A stretch of DNA of 50,906 bases from Candidatus Bathyarchaeota archaeon (GTDB lineage: Archaea > Thermoproteota > Bathyarchaeia > Bathyarchaeales > Bathycorpusculaceae): positions 1-50,906 of the forward strand of contig JAGTQX010000015.1 in assembly GCA_018396675.1 (NCBI GenBank), in the 5' to 3' direction. Each line of letters opens with the position of its first letter. Positions within the stretch are counted from its first letter, which is position 1. This document shows positions 16,324 to 25,621 of the stretch, in pieces. Under the pieces are notes generated by a model. The model saw nothing but the letters and a program-made list of their open reading frames with translations, searched no databases and was not told where the DNA came from. A program made the translations under genes and the position numbers.

Positions 16324-17353
16324 ACTTTTCTTCCTTTTTTCAGGCGAACATGAAACACTGCCAGCGTCTGAACTTAAAGCCATACTTGAAGCAGAAGGCC
16401 ACAATTACAATGTTTTGGAACTGCTTGACCAAGTTTTAAGAATCGAAGCGGACGAGAAATGCGTCGAAGCAATCAAAAAACGGGCAGCCCTCACAAGACT
16501 CTGCGGCTTGGAACTTTTCACATGCAACGCCGAACCAAACCAGGCAGTAAAAGCGATACGCGCCACGAGCCTAGACGAGTTTTTAGGCGACGGTGAAAAC
16601 TACGTGGTGCGCATAAAACACGTTAAGAACCACGCTCCAGAAATCAACGGGATGACTCTCGAAAGGCAAATTGGCGAAGCAATATTTAACATAACGAAAA
16701 CCGCAAAAGTGGAGCTGCGAAATCCAAAGAAAACCTTCATTGGAATCTTAACAGACAAAAAACTTGTTTTCGGGTTAAAACTTGCAGAAATCCCGCCGAA
16801 ACCCTTCATGGAAAGACGCCCAAAAAAGAAACCATTTTTTCACCCATCAGCCATGATGCCGAAGCTGGCAAGATGTATGGTTAACTTGGCCAAACCTAAA
16901 GCCGGAGACCTCGTGTTCGACCCGTTCTGCGGAACCGGAAGCATACTAGTCGAAGCCGCGCTAATTGGATGCCGCGTTTTAGGCGCTGACTTGCAGAGGC
17001 GCATGATTAGAGGTTGCCTAAAAAACTTCACTCATTTCAGTGTTAAACCCGAAGGCTTAATAATGGCTGACGCCAGAAACCCGCCGCTGAAGGCTGTGGA
17101 CTGTGTGGTGGCCGACCCGCCTTATGGAAGAAGCGCAACCACTTTTAAGCGCTCCACTAAACAGATAACTGAACAGTGCCTAAAGGCGGTTCACGGCATG
17201 CTAGCTAAAGGGAAACGCGTGTGCATGGCGGCTCCAAAAGCAATATGCATAAGCCAAATAGGTGCAGATTTAGGCTATAAACATGTGGAATCACACTTCG
17301 TTTATGTGCACCGAAGCTTAACAAGAGAAATCGCCATATTCGAAAAGGTGTAA
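16316..17353 (+). CDS. tRNA (guanine(10)-N2)-methyltransferase, Trm-G10
   Basis: This is a THUMP-type tRNA methyltransferase modifying G10. The N-terminal 150 residues form the ferredoxin-like/THUMP region (KLFFLFSGEHETLPASELKA). The C-terminal Rossmann domain has motif I FDPFCGTGSILVEAALIGC and the catalytic VADPPYGRSAT (DPPY, N2-guanine methylation). The start is a GTG at 16316 overlapping prs. RNase Z follows five bases later, so tRNA modification and 3' processing are co-transcribed. Confidence 0.92.
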   Translation: MAKLFFLFSGEHETLPASELKAILEAEGHNYNVLELLDQVLRIEADEKCVEAIKKRAALTRLCGLELFTCNAEPNQAVKAIRATSLDEFLGDGENYVVRIKHVKNHAPEINGMTLERQIGEAIFNITKTAKVELRNPKKTFIGILTDKKLVFGLKLAEIPPKPFMERRPKKKPFFHPSAMMPKLARCMVNLAKPKAGDLVFDPFCGTGSILVEAALIGCRVLGADLQRRMIRGCLKNFTHFSVKPEGLIMADARNPPLKAVDCVVADPPYGRSATTFKRSTKQITEQCLKAVHGMLAKGKRVCMAAPKAICISQIGADLGYKHVESHFVYVHRSLTREIAIFEKV

Positions 17354-17358
17354 CCTTC

Positions 17359-18282
17359 ATGAGTATGCAAGTAATTTTCCTCGGCACCGCTGGAAGCATC
17401 CCAACGCCGAAAAGAGGACTGCCGTCAATTCTCATAAAACGCGAAGGTGAACAAATAATGTTTGACTGCGGCGAAGGCGTGCAAAGACAGATGATAATGA
17501 GCGGCGCGGGGTTCCATAAAAAAATGAAAATTTTCATAACACACATGCACGGCGACCACGTGTTAGGCTTGCCTGGACTCGTGCAAACAATGGCACTGCT
17601 TGACCGCGAAAAAAAACTTGAAGTTTATGGGCCGCCGGGAATCCTAAAATTTATGGAAGCCATAAGCGAAACTGTGCAGTTCAGTTTGACATTTCCATTA
17701 GAAATCCACGAAGTCATCATGGACGGCGTCATCTGTGAAGAAGAGGATTATACTGTTGAAGCCTTACGGACAAACCATGTAATCCAAAGCTTCGCCTACG
17801 CTTTAGTGGAAAAACCCAGACCTGGAAAATTTTATCCAGAAAAAGCCAAGGCATTAGGCGTGCCTGAAGGACCGTTATGGAGTAAACTACAACGAGGAGA
17901 AACAGTTAAGCTAAAAAACGCGCAAGTCATAAAGCCGGAAGATGTTATGGGCCCACCTCGACCTGGAAGAAAGATAGTTTATACAGGCGACACTAGACCG
18001 TTTGCAGCTTTAGCAAAGTTTGCGGCTAACGCCAACCTTCTGGTTCACGATGCAACTTTAGATGATGCGATGGCTGAGCGAGCGGAAGAAGACGGGCACT
18101 CAACACCAAGTCAAGCAGCAAAAATAGCAAAGAAAGCCAAAGTTGAGAAACTTGTTTTAACGCATATAAGCGCCAGATACGATGACACTTCCGCATTTTT
18201 AGAGCAAGCACGGAAAATTTTTAGGAATACGTTTGTGGCTGAAGATTTTATGAAGCTTGAGATTCCACTTTCAACTAACTAA
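17359..18282 (+). CDS. rnz: ribonuclease Z (tRNA 3' endonuclease)
   Basis: RNase Z cuts tRNA precursors after the discriminator base, needed here because the local tRNA-Leu lacks an encoded CCA. The 307-residue short form has FLGTAGSIPTPKR at the start, FDCGEGVQRQM, the metal motif THMHGDH (residues 61-67), an exosite loop near PRPGKFYPEKAKALGVPEGP, YTGDTRP and the C-terminal LTHISARY. It is the third gene of the prs-trmG10-rnz run. Its end overlaps the convergent TIM-barrel gene by 12 bases. Confidence 0.96.
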   Translation: MSMQVIFLGTAGSIPTPKRGLPSILIKREGEQIMFDCGEGVQRQMIMSGAGFHKKMKIFITHMHGDHVLGLPGLVQTMALLDREKKLEVYGPPGILKFMEAISETVQFSLTFPLEIHEVIMDGVICEEEDYTVEALRTNHVIQSFAYALVEKPRPGKFYPEKAKALGVPEGPLWSKLQRGETVKLKNAQVIKPEDVMGPPRPGRKIVYTGDTRPFAALAKFAANANLLVHDATLDDAMAERAEEDGHSTPSQAAKIAKKAKVEKLVLTHISARYDDTSAFLEQARKIFRNTFVAEDFMKLEIPLSTN

Positions 18283-19053
18283 CCCTTTCAACTTCTGCAC
18301 ACTTTCTTTAATATGCTCCACAGATTCAACAACAACCATTCCACAGTATCTGTTTTCTTTCAACAGTTTGGCGAACTTCGCCCAGTTAACCGTGCCATAA
18401 CCTATTCCCAAGTGCTGGTCACCAGTCCCATCGTTATCATGCACATGTATGTGCACAATTCTGTCTTGAAAAGTATTTAGGAACCTTTCTGTTTGCCCGT
18501 TCAAGTTTGAATGCCCAACATCCAACACTAAACCTACATCAACATCGATTTCTTTGTAAAACTTTTGGAAGTCGTCCACACTTTTCATTAGGAACGGGTA
18601 AGGCTCTGGAACATTTTCCACCGCAATCCGTACATCATAATCCTTAGCCATTTTGTAAAGTATGTGCGCAGTCTTACAGTTTTGTTTCCAATCTGCTTGT
18701 GGATAGAACATGCTTATGCCAGTTTTTAATCCTGGATGGAAAACCCACATATAGGCTTCTAACATGCGTGAAAGTTTTATTGATTTTTCAAGCCGTTTTA
18801 GCATAGCCTTCAGCATGTGATGTGATGGAGAAGCTATGTTTATGTCTGCAAATGGTGCGTGAACTGAAAACTTGATGTCGTAAGACGCTCCAGTCTCCTT
18901 TAGAGCCATGACTCTTTTCTTGTTTAAAGTGTGAAAGCCGTCATCAACAATTTCTATGTTTTTGACTTCCGCTTCTACGATGTGTTTAGCCATGTTTTTG
19001 AATGGCTCGCTTAAACAGTAGAGCATCGAAAGTCCAATTTCGAGTTTATTCAA
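18271..19053 (-). CDS. sugar-phosphate isomerase/AP-endonuclease-like TIM barrel
   Basis: This 260-residue TIM-barrel protein is of the xylose-isomerase-like/AP endonuclease 2 superfamily. Metal-site elements are [58 protein letters not shown] and the terminal VVVESVEH. Members isomerise or epimerise sugars, or cut DNA at abasic sites; the sequence does not separate these. It starts with a TTG at 19053. No sugar-catabolic neighbours are present. Confidence 0.8.
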   Translation of the reverse strand: MNKLEIGLSMLYCLSEPFKNMAKHIVEAEVKNIEIVDDGFHTLNKKRVMALKETGASYDIKFSVHAPFADINIASPSHHMLKAMLKRLEKSIKLSRMLEAYMWVFHPGLKTGISMFYPQADWKQNCKTAHILYKMAKDYDVRIAVENVPEPYPFLMKSVDDFQKFYKEIDVDVGLVLDVGHSNLNGQTERFLNTFQDRIVHIHVHDNDGTGDQHLGIGYGTVNWAKFAKLLKENRYCGMVVVESVEHIKESVQKLKGLVS

Positions 19054-19249
19054 GGTTTATTCCCAGCTTATCCAAGTGTGTTTTTTATCTTTTTCGGGTT
19101 ATTACTGTTTTGATTCAGTTTTGGAACCAGCGTTATTTATGATTCATACTTTTGATTCACACAAGTTAAATGGCACGTCCTTTGAAGTTTTTGGGTGGAG
19201 AACCACGCGTATACAAAACTTTGCGTTGACGGTGATTGCAACTGTGAAG

Positions 19250-21211
19250 ATGGATTCGGCACGTATTCTTAACGAGTCGGATTCGGTGTTTCGCAGTTTA
19301 GTAGACGACGCCTTTGTGGGCATTGCCATCGTAGATTTGAAAGGCAGAATTGTTTATGCAAATAAAGCCTTAAGCAAACTTTCCGGCTTTTCAAACGAAG
19401 AGTTATTGGGGCGACCGTTTAAAGACTTTATACAATTTTCTGACCTTAAAAAAGTGGTTCAACTGTTCCTAAAAAGAAGCGTTGATCCCTTAGAACTTCG
19501 CGCCATCAGCAAGAACGGTCAAGTTCTTCAACTTCGGAGCAAACCCTCAAAACTGGTTATCAACGGGAAAACCGTCGGGTTCCACGCGGTGATAGTGGAC
19601 ATTTCAGATTTTAAAGAAATGGAAAAAAGATTGGCGGAAGCCAACAAAAGACTCGAGGCAATCTTGGAAGGCGCAATTGAAGGAATAATTGTCGTCGATC
19701 CAGATGAAAATTTAACATTTGCAAACAGGGCTTTCGCCGAAATTGTTGGATATACAGAAAAAGAACTTGTTGGAATGAACCTTCGCAAACTTATAGATGT
19801 TGAAGGTCTAAAAAAAATCTTGACAGAAACAGAAACGCGGAAAAAGGGCAAAGTGAGCCGTTATAAGTTGACTTTGTATCGTAAAAACGGTGAACCGCGT
19901 ATCGTTCAAGTTTCCGCTTCACCCTTGTGGAATCCTAACGGGGATTACGCGGGTGCAATTTCAATAATTATGGATGTTACAGAACAAATAAGAATGGAGG
20001 AAACCCTTCGAGAATCTGAAGAACGCCTCAGAAAACTAATAGAAAACGCTCCCGATGCCATCTACATAAACGATTTAGACGGCAACTTCATTGACGGCAA
20101 CAAGCAAGCGGAACTTTTAATAGGCTACAAAAAAGAGGAGCTTATAGGCAAAAACCTTTTTGAAGTTATACTCTACAGCGAAAAGTACGCTGAAAAAGTC
20201 AAAGAGGCTATGGCTAAAAATAAAAAAGGAGAAAAATTCGGACCAGAGGAATTTGAACTGGTTAGAAAAGACGGCAGCCACGTGTTTGTGGAAATATCCT
20301 CTTTCCCCGTCATGCGAGGAGGCAAAGTTGAAGTCATTGGCATAGCAAGGGACATAACAAGACGCAAAGAAATGGAAGAAAACTTAAGGGAATACATGGA
20401 ACGCTTAGAAGAAAAAGTGGAAGAAAAAACACGGGAACTTCGGCAAGCACAAGAACAACTCATAAAGGCGGAGAGGCTTGCAGCTATAGGGCAAGTTGCA
20501 GCGATGGTTGGCCACGATTTGCGTAACCCGTTGACAAGCATTGCCGGTGTCGCATACTATTTGAAGAGGAAGTTTGGTGCTGAAGTGGACAAATCAACGA
20601 ATGAGATGCTTGACGTTCTCGAGGCAGATGTTCAACACGCTAACGCAATAATAACTGATCTTTTGGATTACACACGTGAGATCAAGTTAGAACTTGCGGA
20701 TGTTAATTTGAAAGCGCTAATAAGTGAAACTTTGTCGGTTCTTAAAATCCCTGAAAACATTGAAGTGATTGACTTAACTGAAGATGCTACCTTAAAAGTG
20801 GACGGAAACAAACTTACTAGAGTTTTCGCTAACATAATTAAAAATGCGTGTGACGCAATGCCGAATGGTGGCAAAATAACGATAGAAAGCAGTAAGACCA
20901 ACGGATTCTTGAATGTTTCTTTCTCGGATACTGGTGTTGGAATGCCGAAAGAGGTTCTGGAAAAGTTGTGGCTACCCTTCTTCACCACAAAATCACGAGG
21001 TTTAGGACTAGGCTTACCCATATGTAAACGTATCGTGGAGGCTCATGGAGGCAGGATTATTGTTGAAAGCGAAGTTGGAAAAGGTTCAACATTTAAAGTA
21101 ACATTGCCAATGTCGCCAGTTAATCAAGAAAGCGACAAATCAAAAATAGCGCCATTAGCCAGCATGCCAGAACCATTAGTGCAGAAACCAATCGACAAAC
21201 ATGATCGCTAA
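19250..21211 (+). CDS. cytoplasmic sensor histidine kinase, three PAS domains
   Basis: From the ATG at 19250 the product has 653 residues. Three PAS domains occupy about 10-125, 135-250 and 265-385; each has a typical [17 protein letters not shown]-like core and the second a VTEQIRMEE linker. A coiled coil follows ([20 protein letters not shown]). The HisKA domain has phospho-acceptor His422 in [11 protein letters not shown], and the ATPase domain has [17 protein letters not shown] and [12 protein letters not shown]. There are no membrane segments, so it senses an intracellular signal. The frame is open back to 19076, but the extra 58 residues match nothing and would span the promoter. No response regulator is adjacent; a V4R protein follows. 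Confidence 0.9.
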   Translation: MDSARILNESDSVFRSLVDDAFVGIAIVDLKGRIVYANKALSKLSGFSNEELLGRPFKDFIQFSDLKKVVQLFLKRSVDPLELRAISKNGQVLQLRSKPSKLVINGKTVGFHAVIVDISDFKEMEKRLAEANKRLEAILEGAIEGIIVVDPDENLTFANRAFAEIVGYTEKELVGMNLRKLIDVEGLKKILTETETRKKGKVSRYKLTLYRKNGEPRIVQVSASPLWNPNGDYAGAISIIMDVTEQIRMEETLRESEERLRKLIENAPDAIYINDLDGNFIDGNKQAELLIGYKKEELIGKNLFEVILYSEKYAEKVKEAMAKNKKGEKFGPEEFELVRKDGSHVFVEISSFPVMRGGKVEVIGIARDITRRKEMEENLREYMERLEEKVEEKTRELRQAQEQLIKAERLAAIGQVAAMVGHDLRNPLTSIAGVAYYLKRKFGAEVDKSTNEMLDVLEADVQHANAIITDLLDYTREIKLELADVNLKALISETLSVLKIPENIEVIDLTEDATLKVDGNKLTRVFANIIKNACDAMPNGGKITIESSKTNGFLNVSFSDTGVGMPKEVLEKLWLPFFTTKSRGLGLGLPICKRIVEAHGGRIIVESEVGKGSTFKVTLPMSPVNQESDKSKIAPLASMPEPLVQKPIDKHDR

Positions 21212-21262
21212 ATTTGTGTGTTTTCTTTTGAATTAGTTTCGGATTATGAATTTAGAGTTAAT

Positions 21263-21274
21263 AAAGTATATATG
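21263..21274 (+). promoter_or_regulatory. TATA box of the V4R gene
   Basis: AAAGTATATATG lies 43-54 bases before the TTG start at 21317 and 33 or more bases before its GGTGGT ribosome site. It predicts transcription start near 21295. Since this lies inside the longest open frame, it argues against the upstream starts. Confidence 0.55.
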
Positions 21275-21316
21275 CCCTCTGGGGGCCATAATCAGTGCCT
21301 ACCAAAGGTGGTCAAC

Positions 21317-22168
21317 TTGTCCCCAGCCTGCGAATCAATGCAGAATGAGGCGTACGAGTTGATTGAAAATAATCATTTCACTCCACTGAATGTTGGAAGA
21401 ATAATAATCTTCAACGATAATCAGAAAATTTACGGTTTAGCCATTGAATCCACAATTGAAATTGGCAATTTTCGGAAGTTAACTGAACTAGCAGACAGCA
21501 TGGGCATTGTAATCCGTTACATCCAGTTTTCAATGGAAGAAAACCGCAAGCCAACAGTCACAGCGATAGTTTTTCTAGACTTTTCAAACGCAAAAGTAAC
21601 GCCTGAAGAAGCTGTAAAGGCTGTTCTCAAAAACTACAGTTTCGTGAAAAAGGCAAAGTTGATAAAACCCCGCGTGAAAGGCGTGGTTTTTGACAATTAC
21701 TTTTTCCCATTAATCGTGGCCGATGAGAGAGCAGTAATATTCAGACGGTCAGTGTACGAGGCGTTGTTTAACGGTGTCAGAGAGAAATTTGGCTCAGCTG
21801 GAGAAGCCATGCTTTATTATCAAGGTTTCAGCATAGGCTTTGAAATTTATGAAAAATATATGAAAACTGCAAAATCCGAGAAAGTTGAAGATTTGGTTGA
21901 AGTTGCCAAAGCCATAAACATGACGCTTGGCTGGGGGGCGGTAAAAGAAACAGAAATAGACGTTAAAAAGGGGAAAGCGAAACTGCGCATCTACCAGAGT
22001 TTCGAATGTGAATTGGCAAAGAACGCTAAAAAGCCGTACAGCCAATTTTACAGAGGAGCAATCGCAGGGGTATTCACGCGATTCTTCGGAAAAGACGTTA
22101 ACGTCCAAGAGACAAAATGCATAGCAATGGGCGATCCATACTGCGAATTCTTAATAAAAACATCTTAA
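21317..22168 (+). CDS. V4R-domain sensor protein
   Basis: The last 160 residues are a V4R (4-vinyl-reductase) domain, a small-molecule-binding fold. They contain SAGEAMLYYQGFSIG, AINMTLGWGAVK and the diagnostic VQETKCIAMGDPYCEFLI with its paired cysteines. The N-terminal 110 residues have an alternating alpha/beta pattern like ACT-type ligand domains (PTVTAIVFLDFSN). I use the TTG at 21317 because GGTGGT sits four bases upstream and the TATA box lies at 21263. V4R domains often bind hydrocarbons or tetrapyrrole-related ligands and some use a Cys-bound metal. It follows the PAS kinase with its own promoter, suggesting two linked sensors. Confidence 0.82.
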   Translation: MSPACESMQNEAYELIENNHFTPLNVGRIIIFNDNQKIYGLAIESTIEIGNFRKLTELADSMGIVIRYIQFSMEENRKPTVTAIVFLDFSNAKVTPEEAVKAVLKNYSFVKKAKLIKPRVKGVVFDNYFFPLIVADERAVIFRRSVYEALFNGVREKFGSAGEAMLYYQGFSIGFEIYEKYMKTAKSEKVEDLVEVAKAINMTLGWGAVKETEIDVKKGKAKLRIYQSFECELAKNAKKPYSQFYRGAIAGVFTRFFGKDVNVQETKCIAMGDPYCEFLIKTS

Positions 22169-22170
22169 AA

Positions 22171-22180
22171 CTTTATATGT
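22171..22180 (+). promoter_or_regulatory. TATA box of the small AbrB-like gene
   Basis: CTTTATATGT begins two bases after the V4R stop and predicts transcription start near 22200, about 30 bases before the small gene's start. Confidence 0.5.
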
Positions 22181-22232
22181 TTTACATACGTAAAATTTCT
22201 ATTCCACAACGTTAAGGGGCGCATTGGCGCCT

Positions 22233-22409
22233 ATGGCTGGCGAAGGGAAAGGAAAAGTCGTTGATAGAGGAAGCAAGTATAGTAAAATCTTCATTTACAT
22301 ATCAAAGGAGGTCGCTTCGGACACAAGTTTTCCATTTGAAGCAGGTGAAGACGTAATAGTGAAAATTGATGGAAAAAGACTCATTATAGAGAAACTGCAG
22401 AAAAAATGA
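22233..22409 (+). CDS. small AbrB/SpoVT-like protein
   Basis: This 58-residue protein has a short Gly/Lys-rich lead (AGEGKGKVVDRGSKY), then SKIFIYISKEVASDTSFPF and EDVIVKIDGKRLIIEKL. This is the beta-loop-beta pattern of a swapped-hairpin AbrB half-domain, as in archaeal single-domain DNA-binding proteins. Start choice is open: the ATG at 22233, or an in-frame TTG at 22224 closer to AGGGGC. It has its own TATA box and lies 105 bases before the winged-helix ATPase gene. DNA binding is inferred from the pattern; I cannot exclude a structural role. Confidence 0.6.
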   Translation: MAGEGKGKVVDRGSKYSKIFIYISKEVASDTSFPFEAGEDVIVKIDGKRLIIEKLQKK

Positions 22410-22472
22410 CATTTTAGCATTCAAAAACGCGGTTTAGGCATCTGGCGTGTCTAACGTACAAAGCGAACTGAA

Positions 22473-22482
22473 ACTTTATACC
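22473..22482 (+). promoter_or_regulatory. TATA box of the ATPase-ligase operon
   Basis: ACTTTATACC lies about 37 bases before the ATG at 22515 and predicts a very short or absent leader, in keeping with the weak ribosome site there. Confidence 0.45.
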
Positions 22483-22514
22483 CTCTAAACTGATTATTCT
22501 AAACTGGGAAATTT

Positions 22515-23792
22515 ATGACAGATGAAAAAGACATAGTCGAGTTCATCAGAAATCGTAAAGGTGAAGCCTCTCTCAGCGAAATTGCAGAAGGATTAGGCGT
22601 TCCAAAGTATGGACCAAATTCGGCTTATGCACTCTTGCAAGCGCTCAAAAGCAAGGGCGTTGTTGAACGCCGCGGCGAGTTATGGGCGTTGGTTGTCGAG
22701 GAAACGAAACCGGCACAAAAGCCTTCTGAAAAAGCCGCGGAGCCGCAAAAAGAAGCAGAAGAATTGAAGGCATCAGAACCGTCAAAGCCAGAAACTGCAA
22801 CTGTTACTCCGGACGTTGAACAACTTATTAGAGCCATGGCGCAGACGCTTGCCGAGGCCATGAAAAGCGCTAGGGTTCCGGCAGACGAGTGGGAGCTCGC
22901 AACAAAACCTATGAGCACGAAAATCGAGGAGACAGAAGAACATGGAAAGTTTAACGCTCTGGTTCTGAGACCAGACGAGGCTGTCGAAGCCAAGAAGCCT
23001 CTGATTGGTTTTCCAACGGGCACTTTTATTGACCAGCTATTTTTGACTCCTGACGGGGAAAGCTTGGATGGCATCCCCATATGTGGACAATTCGCCATTA
23101 CAGGTTTGCCGGGGGCGGGAAAATCTATACTTGTTGAAGAAATAGCCGTGAAGGTTGCAGCTTCAGGCCGTAAGGTGCTTTACGCAACGGCTGAAGACAC
23201 TTGGAAAAGCGCCACGCCACGTTTTGACTTACAGTCTAGGTTGAAACAGAAAGCGGACATTTTGGGTTTAGATTGGAATTTAATCCGTGAAAACCTTTTT
23301 GTGCTTGACACTGTGGCTTATCCGGAGCTACGCGACTGGAACACTTTTGCCGAAACATACCGTTACGTCGCGGAGAAAGAGAAAATCGAATTGGCAATTA
23401 TAGATTCGGTTACTGTGCTTGAATCCTATCGTGGAGCACTAAAATACCGTGTAATGGAGCTAGCCCGCTACAACCAAGTTCATGGAATAACAGCGCTTTA
23501 CGTGAACCAGCGCAGTTCAGAAGTTTGGGACAGCTACGACATGGCGGGTGGTATCGGCTTAGCCCACAACCTAGACGGGACAATAATAGTGGATTATGGA
23601 CGCGTCTACTGGTATGACCAACAGGTGGATTTAGGCGTTGACAGAGGCGAATTCGTCCGCATAGTCCGCGTGCTAGACTGCCGCATGTGCAATTTTGAAA
23701 GACGAAGAGTAAAAGTGGACATAACAAAGGATGGCTTCCTAAGAGCCACAGAAGAATTATCAAACACTGGCGAAACCGAAAAGAAGCAGTGA
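22515..23792 (+). CDS. winged-helix/RecA-fold ATPase, KaiC/RadA-like
   Basis: This 425-residue protein has three parts. Residues 1-60 form a winged-helix DNA-binding domain (GEASLSEIAEGLGVP, VVERRGELWAL). Residues 62-98 are a charged Lys/Glu/Pro/Ala linker. Residues about 150-405 form a RecA-fold ATPase with Walker A GLPGAGKS (197-204) and Walker B LAIIDS (293-298), followed by TALYVNQRSSEVWDSYDMAGG. That layout matches RadA/KaiC relatives with a single ATPase domain. It overlaps the DNA ligase by four bases (GTGA), so the two are translationally coupled. A role in DNA repair or recombination is inferred from that coupling. It is neither canonical RadA nor RadB, because it carries an N-terminal winged helix instead of a helix-hairpin-helix. 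Confidence 0.85.
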   Translation: MTDEKDIVEFIRNRKGEASLSEIAEGLGVPKYGPNSAYALLQALKSKGVVERRGELWALVVEETKPAQKPSEKAAEPQKEAEELKASEPSKPETATVTPDVEQLIRAMAQTLAEAMKSARVPADEWELATKPMSTKIEETEEHGKFNALVLRPDEAVEAKKPLIGFPTGTFIDQLFLTPDGESLDGIPICGQFAITGLPGAGKSILVEEIAVKVAASGRKVLYATAEDTWKSATPRFDLQSRLKQKADILGLDWNLIRENLFVLDTVAYPELRDWNTFAETYRYVAEKEKIELAIIDSVTVLESYRGALKYRVMELARYNQVHGITALYVNQRSSEVWDSYDMAGGIGLAHNLDGTIIVDYGRVYWYDQQVDLGVDRGEFVRIVRVLDCRMCNFERRRVKVDITKDGFLRATEELSNTGETEKKQ

Positions 23793-25597
23793 AATATCAC
23801 ATGTCAACGGTTAAACCGCCAACAATTAAAGAACTCATAGAAGTTTACGGCTCTGCAAAAGAGGCCGTCATCCGCCTAATCGAGGCAGGATTCACTCCAG
23901 AACAGATTGAATGGCGCACCGGCTTGCCCTACTATCTCGTAAGGCTGTATATGGAAGGAGATGAACCTAAAAAGGACATGCTTTTTTCAAAGATTGTTGA
24001 GGTTTACGAGCGCCTAGCCGTACTTCGTGGAAAGAAGGGCAAAGAAACCGAACTGACGAAGTTCTTCAAAAATCCGGAATTACCACTTGAAACCAAAGTG
24101 CGCTTCGCATTGGGGATAATAACCGACGAAAGCCTAAAGGTTGGGCCTGGTTTAATTGAAAGAAGCATAAGCATAGCCACCGGCGTTTCGGTAGGCGACG
24201 TTAGGAAACTGCTGGTTGATTACGGAGAACACGGTGAAGTGGTATATTTGCTCAAAAAGCCTTCAGAGCCTAGGCTATGCGTAAACGAAGTTTACAAAGC
24301 CATAAAGCTTCTGCCGAAACTAAAAAGCATAAGAGAGCGTGAACTTTACATTTCCAGCTTACTGAAATCAAGCACACCGCAAGAAGCAAAATATGTTATT
24401 AGACTTCTTTTAGGTGATTTAAAGCTTGGCTATTACGCAAACACTGTTGCGAGAGCGGCAGCCAACGCCTACCGTGTCCCGCCAGAACTAATACAAAACG
24501 CATGCGCAATAATGGGAATAGCTGAAGGAATAAGCATGGCTTCCGAAGGGACGCTGAAACTTGCAGAAATTAAAATGCGGCCGGGGCAGTTCATCAAGCC
24601 TCAACTAGCCCACTTATACGAGCCGGATAAGGTTGTTTACCCCGCCAGAGCAGAATACAAACTTGACGGAAGCCGTCTCCAAATCCACAAGTGGGGCACC
24701 CAAACTTGGCTTTTCTCAAGGCGGGGTGTGGAAAAGGCGCAGACGTTGCCCGAAGTCTTGCATATAGCTGAAAAATTCAATGCGCAAAGCTGCATTGTCG
24801 ACGGTGAAGTTATAGCTGTTGACGAAACTGGAAAACCGTTGCCCTTTCAAGTCATGCTAGAAAGAACTGTGCCGAGAAAGCTTACGCCCGAAGAACTTGA
24901 GGAAAAACGGCGCCAGGTTAGAGTTACATTTAAAGCTTTTGACATATTGTATTTAAACGGGCAAGAGCTTACTGGTTTGCCGCTTCGCGAGAGACGAAAA
25001 TACCTTTTGGAAATCGTTCCATTCGAATACGTTGTTGAAGGCGAAGACTGCCAAAACGAGGTTGAGCTGATGCGCTTCTATGAGGAAGCTCTGAAAAGAA
25101 AGTTTGAAGGTATAGTTGTCAAAGATTTAAGTGCGCCCTACGAGATTGGGCAACGCAGCTATACATGGCTTAAACTGAAACCGGAGCGCGACACAATAGA
25201 CTGCACAATAGTTAAGGCTTTATACGGAAAAGGGAGACGCGCGGGACTGTACTCGTCATTTCTTCTAGCGGTGCGTGACCCAAAGGAAAAAAGGCTTTAC
25301 ACAATCGGGAAGGTGTCAAACCTTCCAGAACAAGTAATGGATGCGCTTCGAACAGTCATTGAAAGGACGAAGACAAGCGAAGATGAAGAAGGCGTTTACG
25401 TAAAGCCGACAATAGTTGTGGAAGCAACATACCAAGAAATTCAGGAAACAGACGAATACACAAGCGGATACGCCTTAAGAGTGCCGAAAATTGTCCGCTT
25501 CAGAACAGATAAGACAATAGAGGAAATAGACACTGTCGAAAAACTTGGGAAACTCTATGAGTTACAGTATGAACGTTATCCAACGGAGCCAATTTGA
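23789..25597 (+). CDS. lig: ATP-dependent DNA ligase (LigI) with N-terminal extension
   Basis: This replicative-type ligase seals nicks using ATP. The adenylation lysine is K291 in EYKLDGSRLQIHK, followed by CIVDGEVIAVDE, VTFKAFDILYLNG, KFEGIVVKDLSAPY and the WLKLKPERD motif V. The OB domain and the C-terminal YALRVPKIVRFRTDK complete the enzyme. Compared with known archaeal LigI the DNA-binding domain begins only near residue 60 (MLFSKIVEVYERL). The first 55 residues are extra and contain an HTH-like AGFTPEQIEWRTGLPYYLV segment. The GTG at 23789 overlaps the ATPase stop; an ATG at 23801 is an alternative that keeps the extension. Confidence 0.95.
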   Translation: MKYHMSTVKPPTIKELIEVYGSAKEAVIRLIEAGFTPEQIEWRTGLPYYLVRLYMEGDEPKKDMLFSKIVEVYERLAVLRGKKGKETELTKFFKNPELPLETKVRFALGIITDESLKVGPGLIERSISIATGVSVGDVRKLLVDYGEHGEVVYLLKKPSEPRLCVNEVYKAIKLLPKLKSIRERELYISSLLKSSTPQEAKYVIRLLLGDLKLGYYANTVARAAANAYRVPPELIQNACAIMGIAEGISMASEGTLKLAEIKMRPGQFIKPQLAHLYEPDKVVYPARAEYKLDGSRLQIHKWGTQTWLFSRRGVEKAQTLPEVLHIAEKFNAQSCIVDGEVIAVDETGKPLPFQVMLERTVPRKLTPEELEEKRRQVRVTFKAFDILYLNGQELTGLPLRERRKYLLEIVPFEYVVEGEDCQNEVELMRFYEEALKRKFEGIVVKDLSAPYEIGQRSYTWLKLKPERDTIDCTIVKALYGKGRRAGLYSSFLLAVRDPKEKRLYTIGKVSNLPEQVMDALRTVIERTKTSEDEEGVYVKPTIVVEATYQEIQETDEYTSGYALRVPKIVRFRTDKTIEEIDTVEKLGKLYELQYERYPTEPI

Positions 25598-25621
25598 ACG
25601 TTAAACGGGATTATGGCTTAG

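Noticed and set aside
22625-23098. 157-codon minus-strand open frame
   Set aside because: It is antisense to the winged-helix ATPase, rich in Ser/Ala from reading the linker backwards.
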